A program made the translations under genes and the position numbers. The notes below the pieces were generated by a model, which was not told where the DNA came from, did no database searches, and saw only the letters and a program-made list of their open reading frames with translations. Below, in pieces: positions 15,829-24,058 of a stretch of DNA of 64,000 bases; position 1 is the first letter of the stretch; each line of letters starts with the position of its first letter. Source of the stretch: Paraburkholderia edwinii (GTDB taxonomy: Bacteria > Pseudomonadota > Gammaproteobacteria > Burkholderiales > Burkholderiaceae); the NCBI RefSeq assembly GCF_019428685.1, contig NZ_CP080096.1, positions 620,001 to 684,000 on the forward strand. The letters run 5' to 3'.

Positions 15829-16539
15829 ATGAGCGACATCAAGTGCCATACATTCGTGCTCGTTCCTGGCGGCTGGTGTGGATCGTGGGCGTGGCGAGAC
15901 GCGATCGCAGCACTGCGCAAGCGCGGTCACGATGCAACGTCTCCGACATTGACGGGGCTTGGCGAACGCAGCCACACAGGCAGCGATAAGGCAGACCTCG
16001 ATACGCATATCGAAGACGTTATCGCCCATCTGGAGATGGAAGATCTGCGCGACGTGACGCTGGTCGGCTGGAGTTACAGCGGCATGGTTGTAACGGGTGC
16101 GCTGGGTCGTGCACTGACTAGAATCAAATCGGCGATTTATCTCGACGCGTTTGTACCTGAGCATGGCAAGGCGTTTATCGATTACATGAACGACAAGACG
16201 CGCCAGTTTATGGAACGCTTCAGCGCCCACAACTTGCCGGTTCCGCCTTTGCCGCTCGAGCATTTCAAGCTGACCGAGCCGTCCGTCGTCGAGTTCGTCA
16301 AGCCGCGGCTCAGAAATCAGCCGTGGCGCACGCTTTTCGACCCTGTCGCGGTCTCGCCGGATGCTGCCGGAATTCCCAAAGCGTACGTGCGTTGCACGCT
16401 GCACCAACAGGCCGCGCTGGATGAAGCATTGGAACGCATGCAGAATGCGGGCGCGCGCATAGCGACGATCAATGCCGATCATTTCGCGCCGCTCACCGCC
16501 ACTGAGCTGACGGTCGATACGCTGATCAGGTTTGCCTGA
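15829..16539 (+). CDS. Alpha/beta hydrolase, esterase-like
   Basis: A 236-residue cytoplasmic alpha/beta hydrolase. The oxyanion region is 'FVLVPGGWCGSWAWRD' and the nucleophile elbow 'VGWSYSGMVVTG' (Gly-X-Ser-X-Ser-Gly). 'YLDAFVPEHG' is typical of the plant methylesterase and salicylate-esterase-like branch, and the catalytic His is near the end in 'INADHFAPLTA'. It has no signal peptide. I start at the ATG at 15829 (MSDIKCHTF), since upstream residues are not hydrolase-like. It is a single gene, convergent with the next hydrolase at 16588. The substrate is probably a small ester or amide; nothing in the context specifies it. Confidence 0.88.
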   Translation: MSDIKCHTFVLVPGGWCGSWAWRDAIAALRKRGHDATSPTLTGLGERSHTGSDKADLDTHIEDVIAHLEMEDLRDVTLVGWSYSGMVVTGALGRALTRIKSAIYLDAFVPEHGKAFIDYMNDKTRQFMERFSAHNLPVPPLPLEHFKLTEPSVVEFVKPRLRNQPWRTLFDPVAVSPDAAGIPKAYVRCTLHQQAALDEALERMQNAGARIATINADHFAPLTATELTVDTLIRFA

Positions 16540-16587
16540 GCGACAAAGCCAAGCTACGAAGCCAAGCTGCGAAGCCGAGCTTCGAAC

Positions 16588-17490
16588 CTACGATTGCCTG
16601 TGCTTGCCCTCGAACATCGCCTGAACGAATTCCCCCATCGATACAAGCGATTGCTGCCCTGCATCGAGCTGCTGATAAAACAGACTCCACGCGTGGATCA
16701 TGTCGGGCCAGATATCGAGCGTCACACGCACATCCGCTTGCGCCGCACGGCGCGCCAATCGGACCGAGTCGTCGAGCAGCGTCTCCGCACTCCCGACGTG
16801 AATCAGCAACGGCGGAAGACCGCTTAGATCTCCATACAACGGAGACGCAAGCGGCGTGTGCGCGTCCGCGCCGTTCAGATAGAACGCGGCCGCTTCGAGC
16901 AGATACGGCTTCTGTATCAACGGGTCCACGTCCGCTTTCGATTCGATCGATTCGCCGGTCATTTCCAGATCGGTCCATGGCGAACTCAACCACGCGCACG
17001 ATGGAAGCGGCAGGCCCATTTGCCGCAGTGAAATAAGGATCGCGAGGGCAAGTCCGCCGCCGGCGCTTTCGCCGGCTAGCGCTATATTTCCCGGCATATA
17101 GCCTTGCGATAGCAGAAAGCCGTATGCGGTCAGCGCATCTTCGAGCGCCGCAGGGAACGGATGCTCGGGCGCGAGACGGTAGTCGAGCGCAAGCGTACGG
17201 GCCCGCGTCACGCGCCCGATCTCCGCGACCAGATGTCGATGCGTGGCGATGCCGCCCGAGATATACGCGCCACCATGCAGGAACAGCACGACGCGCCCGG
17301 GGTCGGCCACAGGAGTCAATGTCCACTCGGCCGGCACGCCGTCGGCGTCGACGGCTTCGATATGCGTATTGGATGAAATCGTGTAGCGACTGACGAGCGA
17401 GAGCAGTCGCGCGCGTCGTTCTGCAAGCGCGGTTGGGCGCGGCGCGGAGGCGAGCATTTCGCGAATGATTTCAATCTGCGGATTAGCCAT
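16588..17490 (-). CDS. Alpha/beta hydrolase of the hormone-sensitive lipase family
   Basis: A 300-residue esterase with the family hallmark 'VVLFLHGGAYISGG' (HGG oxyanion motif), the nucleophile elbow 'LAGESAGGGLALA' and the family pair 'LDYRLAPEHPFPAAL'. The catalytic Asp and His lie in 'AETLLDDSVRLA' and 'DMIHAWSLF'. Members hydrolyse short- to medium-chain acyl esters in the cytoplasm. The ATG at 17490 has AGGAGA at the right distance; the longer frame to 17586 is not needed. The gene faces away from a secreted small protein at 17873, with the palindrome GGGGTATACCCC between them. Confidence 0.92.
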   Translation of the reverse strand: MANPQIEIIREMLASAPRPTALAERRARLLSLVSRYTISSNTHIEAVDADGVPAEWTLTPVADPGRVVLFLHGGAYISGGIATHRHLVAEIGRVTRARTLALDYRLAPEHPFPAALEDALTAYGFLLSQGYMPGNIALAGESAGGGLALAILISLRQMGLPLPSCAWLSSPWTDLEMTGESIESKADVDPLIQKPYLLEAAAFYLNGADAHTPLASPLYGDLSGLPPLLIHVGSAETLLDDSVRLARRAAQADVRVTLDIWPDMIHAWSLFYQQLDAGQQSLVSMGEFVQAMFEGKHRQS

Positions 17491-17872
17491 CTTCGCTCTC
17501 CTGAAAGACGAACATTGGCGAAATGGTAAAGCAAAGCCGTCATTCTTCAATGCATTCGAATGTGCGGCCGGACACTTGTGATGCAACGTTTATAGAATCG
17601 CGCGAGCGAAGTGCGTGGCGATTTCATACGCGTTTTCAATAACGCGTCATTCGTCTGAGGGGGTATACCCCTTCTTCATTTGAAGCATGAAGCTTCGTCT
17701 AACAGACATCGGAAGGGAAACTAAACTACGCAGTGAATCTTTGTTTTTGCATCCTTTGTGCGGCAGCCCTGTCGCATTTCTTTATTCGCTTCTATCACGG
17801 CATGCGCGTGACTTTAATCGGCACGCGCGTGCACGCACTCGTTCGACGTATGTCGTTCAGGAGGGCATCACC
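17491..17872. other. Divergent promoter region
   Basis: About 380 bp between the HSL-family hydrolase (-) and a secreted small protein (+). It contains the perfect 12-bp palindrome GGGGTATACCCC described separately. The in-frame extension of the downstream gene to 17687 has no coding character beyond its true start. Confidence 0.5.
17660..17671. promoter_or_regulatory. Perfect palindrome GGGGTATACCCC, candidate operator
   Basis: A 12-bp perfect palindrome, 170 bp upstream of the HSL-family hydrolase start and about 200 bp upstream of the secreted protein start. The symmetric shape is that of a dimeric repressor site. No regulator gene borders it; the nearest LysR gene starts at 19300. Confidence 0.35.
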
Positions 17873-18313
17873 ATGCAACATGCGAGCGGAAGTGATGCGT
17901 TGTTTGTGTCCGTATGGGTTGCCGCGGCATTCGGTGCATTTGGAGTACCGGAAGTGGCGGCCGCCGAATCTGCGGAAGCCGGGACTGTGGAAGTGGCGCG
18001 CGGCATGACCGTGCCGTGCGGTCCACAAAGTGTGAGTGGAAGCGGTCCGCTGACGGTGTTTATCCAGCCGCCGGCGGGCAGGACCATGAAACTCACTTAT
18101 TCAGTTAATGACGGCTGGCGCGCGAGCACAACGCGCGGCGCGACGACTCAGGTTGCCGGCGCAGCATATACGGTTGCTTCGCAAACCGAACCGGAACCGG
18201 AAGCCGGTCAGCCGATGACCGTGTTTATCGATGGCCCGAGCGGTTTCGCTTACTTCTGGATACCGGATGTCGGCTGGAAGTTTGTCGGTCGCGTGACGGA
18301 CAGAATTCAATGA
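17873..18313 (+). CDS. Small secreted protein, unknown function
   Basis: A 146-residue protein with an N-terminal hydrophobic stretch (residues 8-27) ending 'EVAAAESAEAG', which fits a signal peptide with cleavage near residue 29. The mature part is beta-rich with Gly, Thr and Pro ('PLTVFIQPPAGRTMKLTYSVNDGWRAS', 'PMTVFIDGPSGFAYFWIPDVGWKFVG'). The two TVFI halves look like an internal duplication of a strand pair. The start at 17873 follows AGGAGG. I do not recognise a family; a small periplasmic beta-sandwich is plausible. Confidence 0.7.
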   Translation: MQHASGSDALFVSVWVAAAFGAFGVPEVAAAESAEAGTVEVARGMTVPCGPQSVSGSGPLTVFIQPPAGRTMKLTYSVNDGWRASTTRGATTQVAGAAYTVASQTEPEPEAGQPMTVFIDGPSGFAYFWIPDVGWKFVGRVTDRIQ

Positions 18314-18385
18314 ATACGTTATTCAACGGCTGTTTTAACGGATTGCATGCGGACACCGCGATGACTCGGCGCGGGCCCGCTGCAT

Positions 18386-19300
18386 TCACGGGTGCGACGT
18401 TAGTCCGGCGACGAAGTCAAGAAAGGCGCGCGTCTTCGCAGGCACATGATGTCTCGATGGATGGTAGGCATAGAGCGGAAAGCGCTCGTCCGACCAGTCC
18501 GGAAAGAGATTGATCAGCTTGCCTTCGCGGATCAGCGGTTCGGCGACGAGCAGCAGCATCTGCGCAATGCCGAAGCCGGCGAGACACGCGCTGAGCAGCG
18601 CGCTCGGTTCGTTGACGATCAGCCGTCCGTTCGTTGGCACAACGAGTTGCTTGCGCTTGCGGTGGAATTCCCAGGCGTAGGGTCTGCCGGTTTCCGGGTT
18701 GCGAAACTCGAGGCATCGGTGGCGTGGCTCGCTCAGCGCTTGTGGGTCTGCTGGTCGCCCGTGGCGTTTAAGGTATGCCGGCGCCGCGACCGTGACGACC
18801 GGCGTATCGAGCAGCTTGCGCGCGACGAGGCTTGAGCTGCGCGGTTCGCCGAATCGGAATGCAAGGTCGAAGCCGTCGGCGATCAGATCGCCGAGATGGT
18901 CGCGTGCAATGAATTCGAGCTCGAGCTCCGGATGCGCGTCCATAAACGCATCAAGCTGCGGTCCGAGCATGGCGCGCGACATAACGGGGTCGAGATTAAT
19001 GCGCAGCTTGCCTCGCACCGATGCCGCATTTCCCGCTGCCGCTGCTGCGGCCTCTTCCATTCCGTGCAGGTGGGGCATGACCTGCTCGTAAAAGCGGCGG
19101 CCCTCGTCCGTTAGCGAAACAGAGCGCGTCGTGCGGTTGAAGAGCCGTATTTTCAGCCGCTTTTCGAGGCGTGCAATTGCGCGGCTCACACCCGGCGGCG
19201 ACATGTCGAGAAGCTCGGATGCTGCCGCAAACGTTCCCGTATCGACAACGGCGGCAAACACACCGATCCCGCTAGACAGATTTTCGCTGCTCGATTTCAT
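18386..19300 (-). CDS. LysR-family transcriptional regulator
   Basis: A 304-residue LysR protein. The helix-turn-helix is at residues about 10-60 ('GIGVFAAVVDTGTFAAASELLDMSPPGVSRAIARLEKRLKI'). 'RLFNRTTRSVSLTDEG' is typical of the DsdA/CrgA-like branch that often controls divergent oxidoreductase or transporter genes. The effector domain covers about 90-300. I begin at the ATG at 19300 because preceding residues are not part of the fold. The divergent neighbour is a small ABM-domain gene at 19634, the obvious candidate target. No site was resolved in the 330 bp between them. Confidence 0.9.
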   Translation of the reverse strand: MKSSSENLSSGIGVFAAVVDTGTFAAASELLDMSPPGVSRAIARLEKRLKIRLFNRTTRSVSLTDEGRRFYEQVMPHLHGMEEAAAAAAGNAASVRGKLRINLDPVMSRAMLGPQLDAFMDAHPELELEFIARDHLGDLIADGFDLAFRFGEPRSSSLVARKLLDTPVVTVAAPAYLKRHGRPADPQALSEPRHRCLEFRNPETGRPYAWEFHRKRKQLVVPTNGRLIVNEPSALLSACLAGFGIAQMLLLVAEPLIREGKLINLFPDWSDERFPLYAYHPSRHHVPAKTRAFLDFVAGLTSHP

Positions 19301-19633
19301 ATGCGCGGCTCCGATACCGAATGCGACCTCAACGCGACGAACAGCGATTCTACACATCGGGGCGTTTTGTCATCTCGCGCGATATGCACCGAGCCCACAT
19401 CGCAAGCGCGCGGCTTGAACGTCGTGGGATCTACGGGCGACTGCGTACCGGCACGTTGCAGTCGCCTTCGAGGTCTTCAGGATTCTCCGGCACACGTTCG
19501 ACAAGACCGAACATCGTCGAGCATGGCGTCGCACGACATTGGAAACCACGCGGTAGATAATTCACCGCAAGTCGCATGACGCGACGCCTTTTAGCCGATG
19601 TCGTGGTTAACGTATTCGACGCAGGAGCCGACC
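19301..19633. other. Divergent region between LysR and ABM genes
   Basis: About 330 bp. Two overlapping + frames of about 80-90 codons have no coding character. A LysR site would be expected here, but I cannot point to a convincing T-N11-A palindrome. Confidence 0.4.
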
Positions 19634-19948
19634 GTGAGTGAGAAAACCTCTTTTATCGTCCATCTGCCGGGCAAGCCCGAAGCTCGCGAGGAGCTGTATT
19701 CGAGCCTGCTCGAGGTACTCGACGCAATGTCCGGCGAGCCGGATTTCGTGAACACCTATCTTCATCGTTCAGCTGAAGACCCCGATACTCTGGTGCTCTA
19801 CGAAACCTGGGCTTGCAGTCCGCAGTATTTTCAGGAGCATCACTTGAAAAAGACTTATCGCGTCGAGTACGAGAAAAAGCTCAGAGACCTGCTAAAGGCG
19901 GATCGACGCTTCGAATGGCTCGACCCGATCCGGTCGTATGAAAAGTAA
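19634..19948 (+). CDS. Antibiotic biosynthesis monooxygenase (ABM)-domain protein
   Basis: A 104-residue ferredoxin-like alpha+beta protein of the ABM/quinol monooxygenase type: 'TSFIVHLPGKPEAREELYSSLLEVLDAMSGEPDFVNTYLHRSAEDPDTLVLYETWACSPQYFQEHH'. Members oxidise quinols or aromatics without cofactor, or serve as dimeric binding proteins. The GTG at 19634 follows AGGAG at proper spacing. It is divergent from a LysR gene, which makes a LysR-controlled stress or redox role plausible. The family is clear, the activity not demonstrated. Confidence 0.85.
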   Translation: MSEKTSFIVHLPGKPEAREELYSSLLEVLDAMSGEPDFVNTYLHRSAEDPDTLVLYETWACSPQYFQEHHLKKTYRVEYEKKLRDLLKADRRFEWLDPIRSYEK

Positions 19949-20054
19949 GCGAAGAAGGAGCACGAGCGTGAGCCGATGCAAGGCCGCGCGCCGTAGCTGA
20001 AGGGACGCGAGACCCTGTCGTGCCGCAGATGTAAGCGCGCTTGGCGCACTACGC

Positions 20055-20885
20055 TCACGCTTTCGCGTCCATCCCAACGTGCTGATCGAGCCACGTAAGC
20101 AGCTCGCGATTGACGAACGCCGGGTTCTCGAGACACGAGATATGGCCAGCATCAGGGATCAGCACGTGGCGGCAGCCAATTGCCTCCGCCATGCGAATCG
20201 CTTCCGACGGCGGGCGCGGAATATCGTGCTCGCCGCACATCACTAGCGTTGTTTCAGAATTGAGCGCGGAAAGGCTTGCCACTTCATCGGGCCGGCCGAA
20301 GATCAGGCGGCCAAACGGCACCACCGATTGCCGAAGCTGTTCCGCCGAAAACGCGGCAAGCGAACGCTTGAACGACACGATGAGTTCGCTGTCGGGCGCC
20401 GCGCCGCGACGGAAATAGAGAGGCGCGATTGCTTCGATCATCGGCGGGGGAATCAGCCCGAGCGATTCGATCGTATTGAGCATCTGCGAGTACTGCGCGA
20501 AGGTCGCCTCAGGTTCGGCGCCGCGGTCCGCATCCATGATGACGAGTGCCTTCACGCGGTTCGGCTCGCGCAACGCGAGTTCGGATCCCCACATCCCGCC
20601 GACCGACAAACCGATTACCGCGCACTGTTCGATATGAAGCGCATTCAGCAGTTCGCTCGCCTGTGCCGCGAGATCGCCGAAGTTGCGCGTGCCTTCCGGC
20701 ATCGGTCCGGATTGCCCGTGGCCCCACAGCTCGGGCACGATCACTTGATACTTTTGTGACAGCGCCTCGATTTGCGGCTGCCACATCGCCGAATCCCACA
20801 AATAGCTGTGTCCGAGCAGTACCGGAAAACCACTGCCTTGAATCCGATAGTGCAACTGCTGTCCTGCGATGGTGATAAATGGCAT
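20055..20885 (-). CDS. Alpha/beta hydrolase
   Basis: A 276-residue cytoplasmic alpha/beta hydrolase of the haloperoxidase/3-oxoadipate lactonase-like branch. Motifs: 'GFPVLLGHSYLWDSAMW' (oxyanion region), 'VIVPELWGHGQS', nucleophile elbow 'VIGLSVGGMWGSELAL', Asp in 'MCGEHDIPRPPS' and His in 'IPDAGHISCLENP'. The C-terminus ends normally ('WLDQHVGMDAKA'). It stands alone between an ABM gene (convergent) and a GNAT gene (divergent). The substrate is unknown. Confidence 0.88.
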   Translation of the reverse strand: MPFITIAGQQLHYRIQGSGFPVLLGHSYLWDSAMWQPQIEALSQKYQVIVPELWGHGQSGPMPEGTRNFGDLAAQASELLNALHIEQCAVIGLSVGGMWGSELALREPNRVKALVIMDADRGAEPEATFAQYSQMLNTIESLGLIPPPMIEAIAPLYFRRGAAPDSELIVSFKRSLAAFSAEQLRQSVVPFGRLIFGRPDEVASLSALNSETTLVMCGEHDIPRPPSEAIRMAEAIGCRHVLIPDAGHISCLENPAFVNRELLTWLDQHVGMDAKA

Positions 20886-21364
20886 GTCGATATGTGCGTG
20901 GCGTGCAAAAAAAATGTGTAAGTCGAAAGTCAGATTCGAGCGGCGGAAATTCTGCCTGAAAAGCGTATTGACGAAAAGTTAAAAAGAAAACGTAAGGTCT
21001 CTAATTGAGCCCGATTTATGTGCCTTCAAGGTTGGGGCCGCTATAACTCAATGTCTGGAAATGCCCGTTGAACTCATCGTCTTTTCGACTCGACATGACG
21101 ACGACGCGATCTTCGTTACGTCAGACATATCGGTCTCCTTCCATCAGTCTTGCGTTACAGACAGTGTTCGTCACGCGACATAAATACGCGTGAAAGCAGA
21201 CAGGAACAGGCCGCACCGGCTTTGTGCAGGACAGCGGAATAAGCGTCGAAAAAATACGTTTCTCTTTCTCAGGCGACGTGCTGGAATTCTGATCGACAGT
21301 CTCCTTCCGGCGCGGCTTACGGTGTCCGCCACCGTCACGTCAACCTGTTCTACTAACGAAAACA
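20886..21364. other. Divergent intergenic region
   Basis: About 480 bp between an alpha/beta hydrolase (-) and a GNAT gene (+). It is AT-rich next to the hydrolase start, as expected for promoters. Short frames on both strands around 21171-21393 overlap each other and lack ribosome sites. I see no clear repeat. Confidence 0.4.
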
Positions 21365-22174
21365 ATGCATTCGAGCAAGCCAGAAGTTATTGAATCAGTC
21401 TTTCAGTACATTTCAATGTGGAAAGTGTTGACCGGCGACCGGCCCGATGCGGATCTATCTGATCGACCCGGGTTGGCGATGTGTTGGGCGGGCAGCCGGT
21501 TTCCGTTCTGGAATGCAGTCTTCGTTACCAGTCCGATCGCGGATTCGCTGCTTGTCGAAGGCCGGCTGCGGGAAGCCGCCGCCTATATGCGCGCAAAACG
21601 CCATCGCGGTATCTTGTACCTGTGCGAGGACCATCTGACCGATGCCGCTCGGCAAAATCTTGACGCGATTGTCGAAGATGCCGGACTCGCGTTCAGGATG
21701 GAGATCATCGGTATGGCCGGCGACATGCTGCCCTACGGCCCGACTCTGCGCGGCGAGTCGCCGCTTGAATTCCGGCGCGTCACTGACGAAGCCGCGCTCC
21801 TTACCTTTGGTGAGATCAATGCGCAAAGTCACGCCCTCGGCCCCGAGGCCAGGTGCGAAGGCATCGCGGGGTCGCGATTCTGGCGCTCCACGGCATTCGC
21901 TTTCATTGGTTATGAGAACGGGCACGCGGTCTCGACCGCGGCGGCGATCGTCAATGGCGGACGGCTCTACGTTGCGCTAGTCGCGACGGTGCCGCACGCG
22001 CGATGCAGAGGCTATGGCCTTGCGACAGTACGCCACGCGCTCCAGCAAGCGCATGAAGCAACCGGTGTTACGCGCGCGGTTGTGCACACGCCATCGGCGG
22101 GGCTTCCCCTTTGTGCTCGTGCAGGATTTCAGCGCACGACGCGATTTTTCACGTATGGACTCGCGGCAACCTGA
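21365..22174 (+). CDS. GNAT-family N-acetyltransferase with extra N-terminal domain
   Basis: A 269-residue protein. The C-terminal 130 residues form a GNAT domain: acetyl-CoA-binding motif A is 'LYVALVATVPHARCRGYGLATVRHALQQA' (V-X-P-X2-R-X2-G-Y-G), followed by 'VVHTPSAGLPLCARAGFQRTTRFFTYGL', typical of motif B. The N-terminal 130 residues ('MCWAGSRFPFWNAVFVT', 'AAYMRAKRHRGILYLCED') resemble the degenerate N-terminal GNAT half of two-domain acetyltransferases. The acceptor is unknown. The gene precedes the Tat-exported hydrolase by 126 bp on the same strand. Confidence 0.85.
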   Translation: MHSSKPEVIESVFQYISMWKVLTGDRPDADLSDRPGLAMCWAGSRFPFWNAVFVTSPIADSLLVEGRLREAAAYMRAKRHRGILYLCEDHLTDAARQNLDAIVEDAGLAFRMEIIGMAGDMLPYGPTLRGESPLEFRRVTDEAALLTFGEINAQSHALGPEARCEGIAGSRFWRSTAFAFIGYENGHAVSTAAAIVNGGRLYVALVATVPHARCRGYGLATVRHALQQAHEATGVTRAVVHTPSAGLPLCARAGFQRTTRFFTYGLAAT

Positions 22175-22219
22175 ACCGGCAAAAAGCGTCGATTATCGTC
22201 GAAACGTTTCTAGTCAGCC

Positions 22220-22254
22220 GTATACACATCGTATGCATTGCTGAAAGCAGGCGG
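22220..22254 (+). promoter_or_regulatory. Composite operator-like motif upstream of the Tat hydrolase
   Basis: GTATAC (22220-22225), 5-bp spacer, GTATGC (22231-22236), then TTG-N2-GAAAGCAGGCG (22238-22253). The same composite, GTATAC-N5-GTATAC-TTG-N2-GAAAGCAGGCG, lies at 30528-30560 between the hybrid sensor kinase and its response regulator. The site is about 47 bp from the downstream ATG at its inner edge. A shared regulator is inferred. Confidence 0.55.
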
Positions 22255-22300
22255 GTCTCTATCATCTGGTGTCCATTGCGAATCAACTGGAGAATGAAAC

Positions 22301-23074
22301 ATGAATCGACGTAATTTCTCGGCCGCCATGGTGGCTGCTGCCGCCGCGTCCCTGATTTCGACGCGCGCCTTCGCGGCCGACGCTACGCCGCCAAAAGCGC
22401 GCAACGTCGTGCTCGTGCATGGCCTTTTCGCCGACGGATCGTGCTGGCTCGAAGTCATCCCGCGCCTGCAGGCGGCGGGGCTCAATGTGACGTCCGTGCA
22501 GAATCCCTTGACGACGCTGCCCGAGGCGGTCGCTTCGGCCAAGCGCGTGCTCGATCGGCAAGACGGTCCGACGGTGTTTGTCGGGCATTCGTTCTCGGGC
22601 ATGATCGTGACGGAGGCCGGCACGCATCCGAACGTCTCGGCGCTTGTTTATGTGGCCGCCCGCGCGCCGGATGCGAACGAGGACTATACGGCGCTGGCCA
22701 AAACCTACCCGACGCCGCCTGCCAGCGCCGGCATCGTGTTCGACGGCGATGAAGGCCGGCTGACCGAAGCTGCGTTTCTGCGCGATTTCGCCGGCGACTT
22801 GCCACCCGAGAAGGCAAAGGCGCTGTATGCCGTGCAGGAGCCGTTTCACAAAGCGTTGCTTGCGGGCAAGACGACACAGGCTGCATGGCGCTCGAAGCCC
22901 AGCTTCTACGCGGTGTCTACCGAGGATCGCACCATCAATCCCGACCTCGAACGTTTCATGGCCAAGCGCATGAACGCGAAGACCATCGAACTCAAGTCAA
23001 GCCATCTTTCGATGATTTCTCATCCCGAAGAAATTACTCAGCTCATTCTGGAAGCTGCCGGACAGCGCGGCTAA
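22301..23074 (+). CDS. Tat-exported alpha/beta hydrolase
   Basis: A 257-residue hydrolase with a twin-arginine signal 'MNRRNFSAAMVAAAAASLISTRAFAAD', predicted to be folded before export to the periplasm. Oxyanion region 'NVVLVHGLFADGSCW', nucleophile elbow 'VFVGHSFSGMIVTEAG', 'ALVYVAARAPDANEDY', and His in 'KSSHLSMISHPEEI' complete the fold of the pimeloyl-ester-carboxylesterase-like family. It has GGAGAA before the ATG. The promoter carries a composite motif also found at the sensor kinase/response regulator locus 8 kb away, so it may belong to that system's regulon. The substrate is unknown. Confidence 0.9.
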   Translation: MNRRNFSAAMVAAAAASLISTRAFAADATPPKARNVVLVHGLFADGSCWLEVIPRLQAAGLNVTSVQNPLTTLPEAVASAKRVLDRQDGPTVFVGHSFSGMIVTEAGTHPNVSALVYVAARAPDANEDYTALAKTYPTPPASAGIVFDGDEGRLTEAAFLRDFAGDLPPEKAKALYAVQEPFHKALLAGKTTQAAWRSKPSFYAVSTEDRTINPDLERFMAKRMNAKTIELKSSHLSMISHPEEITQLILEAAGQRG

Positions 23075-23122
23075 ATGCGGCCCCGCGATACTCGCAATAC
23101 CCGCGAGAGCCGCGAAATCCGG

Positions 23123-24058
23123 TTACGCGGATCGGCGCGCGACGGTGTGTAGCCAATCCGTGACAGCGTCGATCGAGCGAAAGTCTTCAAGGCTTCGTGC
23201 CGGAAACTGCGGGTAGGTCGCGGTCGCCATGTCGCTCAAGGCGCGGCCTGGGCCTAGCTCGAGAAACGCGGTTGCACCTTCTTTAATGCATGCGGCCATG
23301 CATGCATCCCAGCGGACCGGCTGCGCGATCTGCTTTGCAAGCTTGTCGATGCCGGCGGCGATGTCCATCACAGGCTCGCCGTCGACACCCGAAAAGACGC
23401 GCATGTGCGGCGGACATCGTTGGCTGACAATGGTTTTTCTGGCGAGTTGGCCGAATGCGACCGCGGCGTTCGCAAGCAGTGGCGTGTGCGCCGCGACGTT
23501 CGCAGAAATGGCCGTGACGCGCGAGGCTCCGGCGGCCATCGCGTCCAGCGCGATGCCTAGCAGCTTGGGGCGCCGACCGCCGATGATGAACGCGTTGTTC
23601 GGGTTGACGACCGCGATGGCCGCGTCGTCGTCGGTGCAAAGCTGTTCGATCGTTCGCCGGTCGAGACCGCTAACGAATAGCATTGCGCCATCGAACGGAT
23701 TGCATAGATCCATCAATTCGGCGCGAGCGGCGACAAGATTGAGCAACGAGACGGGCTGCATCAAACCGGCCACGCCCCATGCTGCTACTTCGCCGACGCT
23801 ATAACCCGCTACGCAGCAATTGTCCGGAAGCGCGTCATTGAGTGCCGCGGTGGCGGCAAGCTGTTGCGATGTGCAGAGAATCTGCGCGGAACGGTTATTG
23901 TGTAGCATCGTTGCATCCGCGCGCTCGAGCCATGCATGCACGGGTGCGTCGAGCAACGCGGCGGCGCGATCGAAAAGCAGCGGTGCGCTGTCGCGGGTCA
24001 ATCGAAACATGTCCGGATGCTGCGCGCCTTGGCCGGGACACAGAATGGCGAGCTTCAT
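23123..24058 (-). CDS. mdcH: Malonate decarboxylase epsilon subunit (malonyl transferase)
   Basis: A 311-residue acyltransferase of the FabD/MdcH fold. It loads malonyl groups onto the prosthetic group of the malonate decarboxylase acyl-carrier subunit. 'LAILCPGQGAQHPDMF' at the N-terminus, catalytic Ser in 'VAGYSVGEVAAWG', 'FIIGGRRPKL' and 'AFLELGPGRALSDMA' are diagnostic. The ATG at 24058 overlaps the mdcB stop (ATGA), so the two genes are coupled; the frame to 24079 is only an extension. The other malonate decarboxylase genes (A, C, D, E, G) are not adjacent, which is unusual. Confidence 0.9.
   Translation of the reverse strand: MKLAILCPGQGAQHPDMFRLTRDSAPLLFDRAAALLDAPVHAWLERADATMLHNNRSAQILCTSQQLAATAALNDALPDNCCVAGYSVGEVAAWGVAGLMQPVSLLNLVAARAELMDLCNPFDGAMLFVSGLDRRTIEQLCTDDDAAIAVVNPNNAFIIGGRRPKLLGIALDAMAAGASRVTAISANVAAHTPLLANAAVAFGQLARKTIVSQRCPPHMRVFSGVDGEPVMDIAAGIDKLAKQIAQPVRWDACMAACIKEGATAFLELGPGRALSDMATATYPQFPARSLEDFRSIDAVTDWLHTVARRSA

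Noticed and set aside
21190..21213. Possible third copy of the composite operator (ATACGCGTGAAAGCAGACAGG region)
   Set aside because: Only the GAAAGCAG part matches and the GTATAC inverted repeat is absent.
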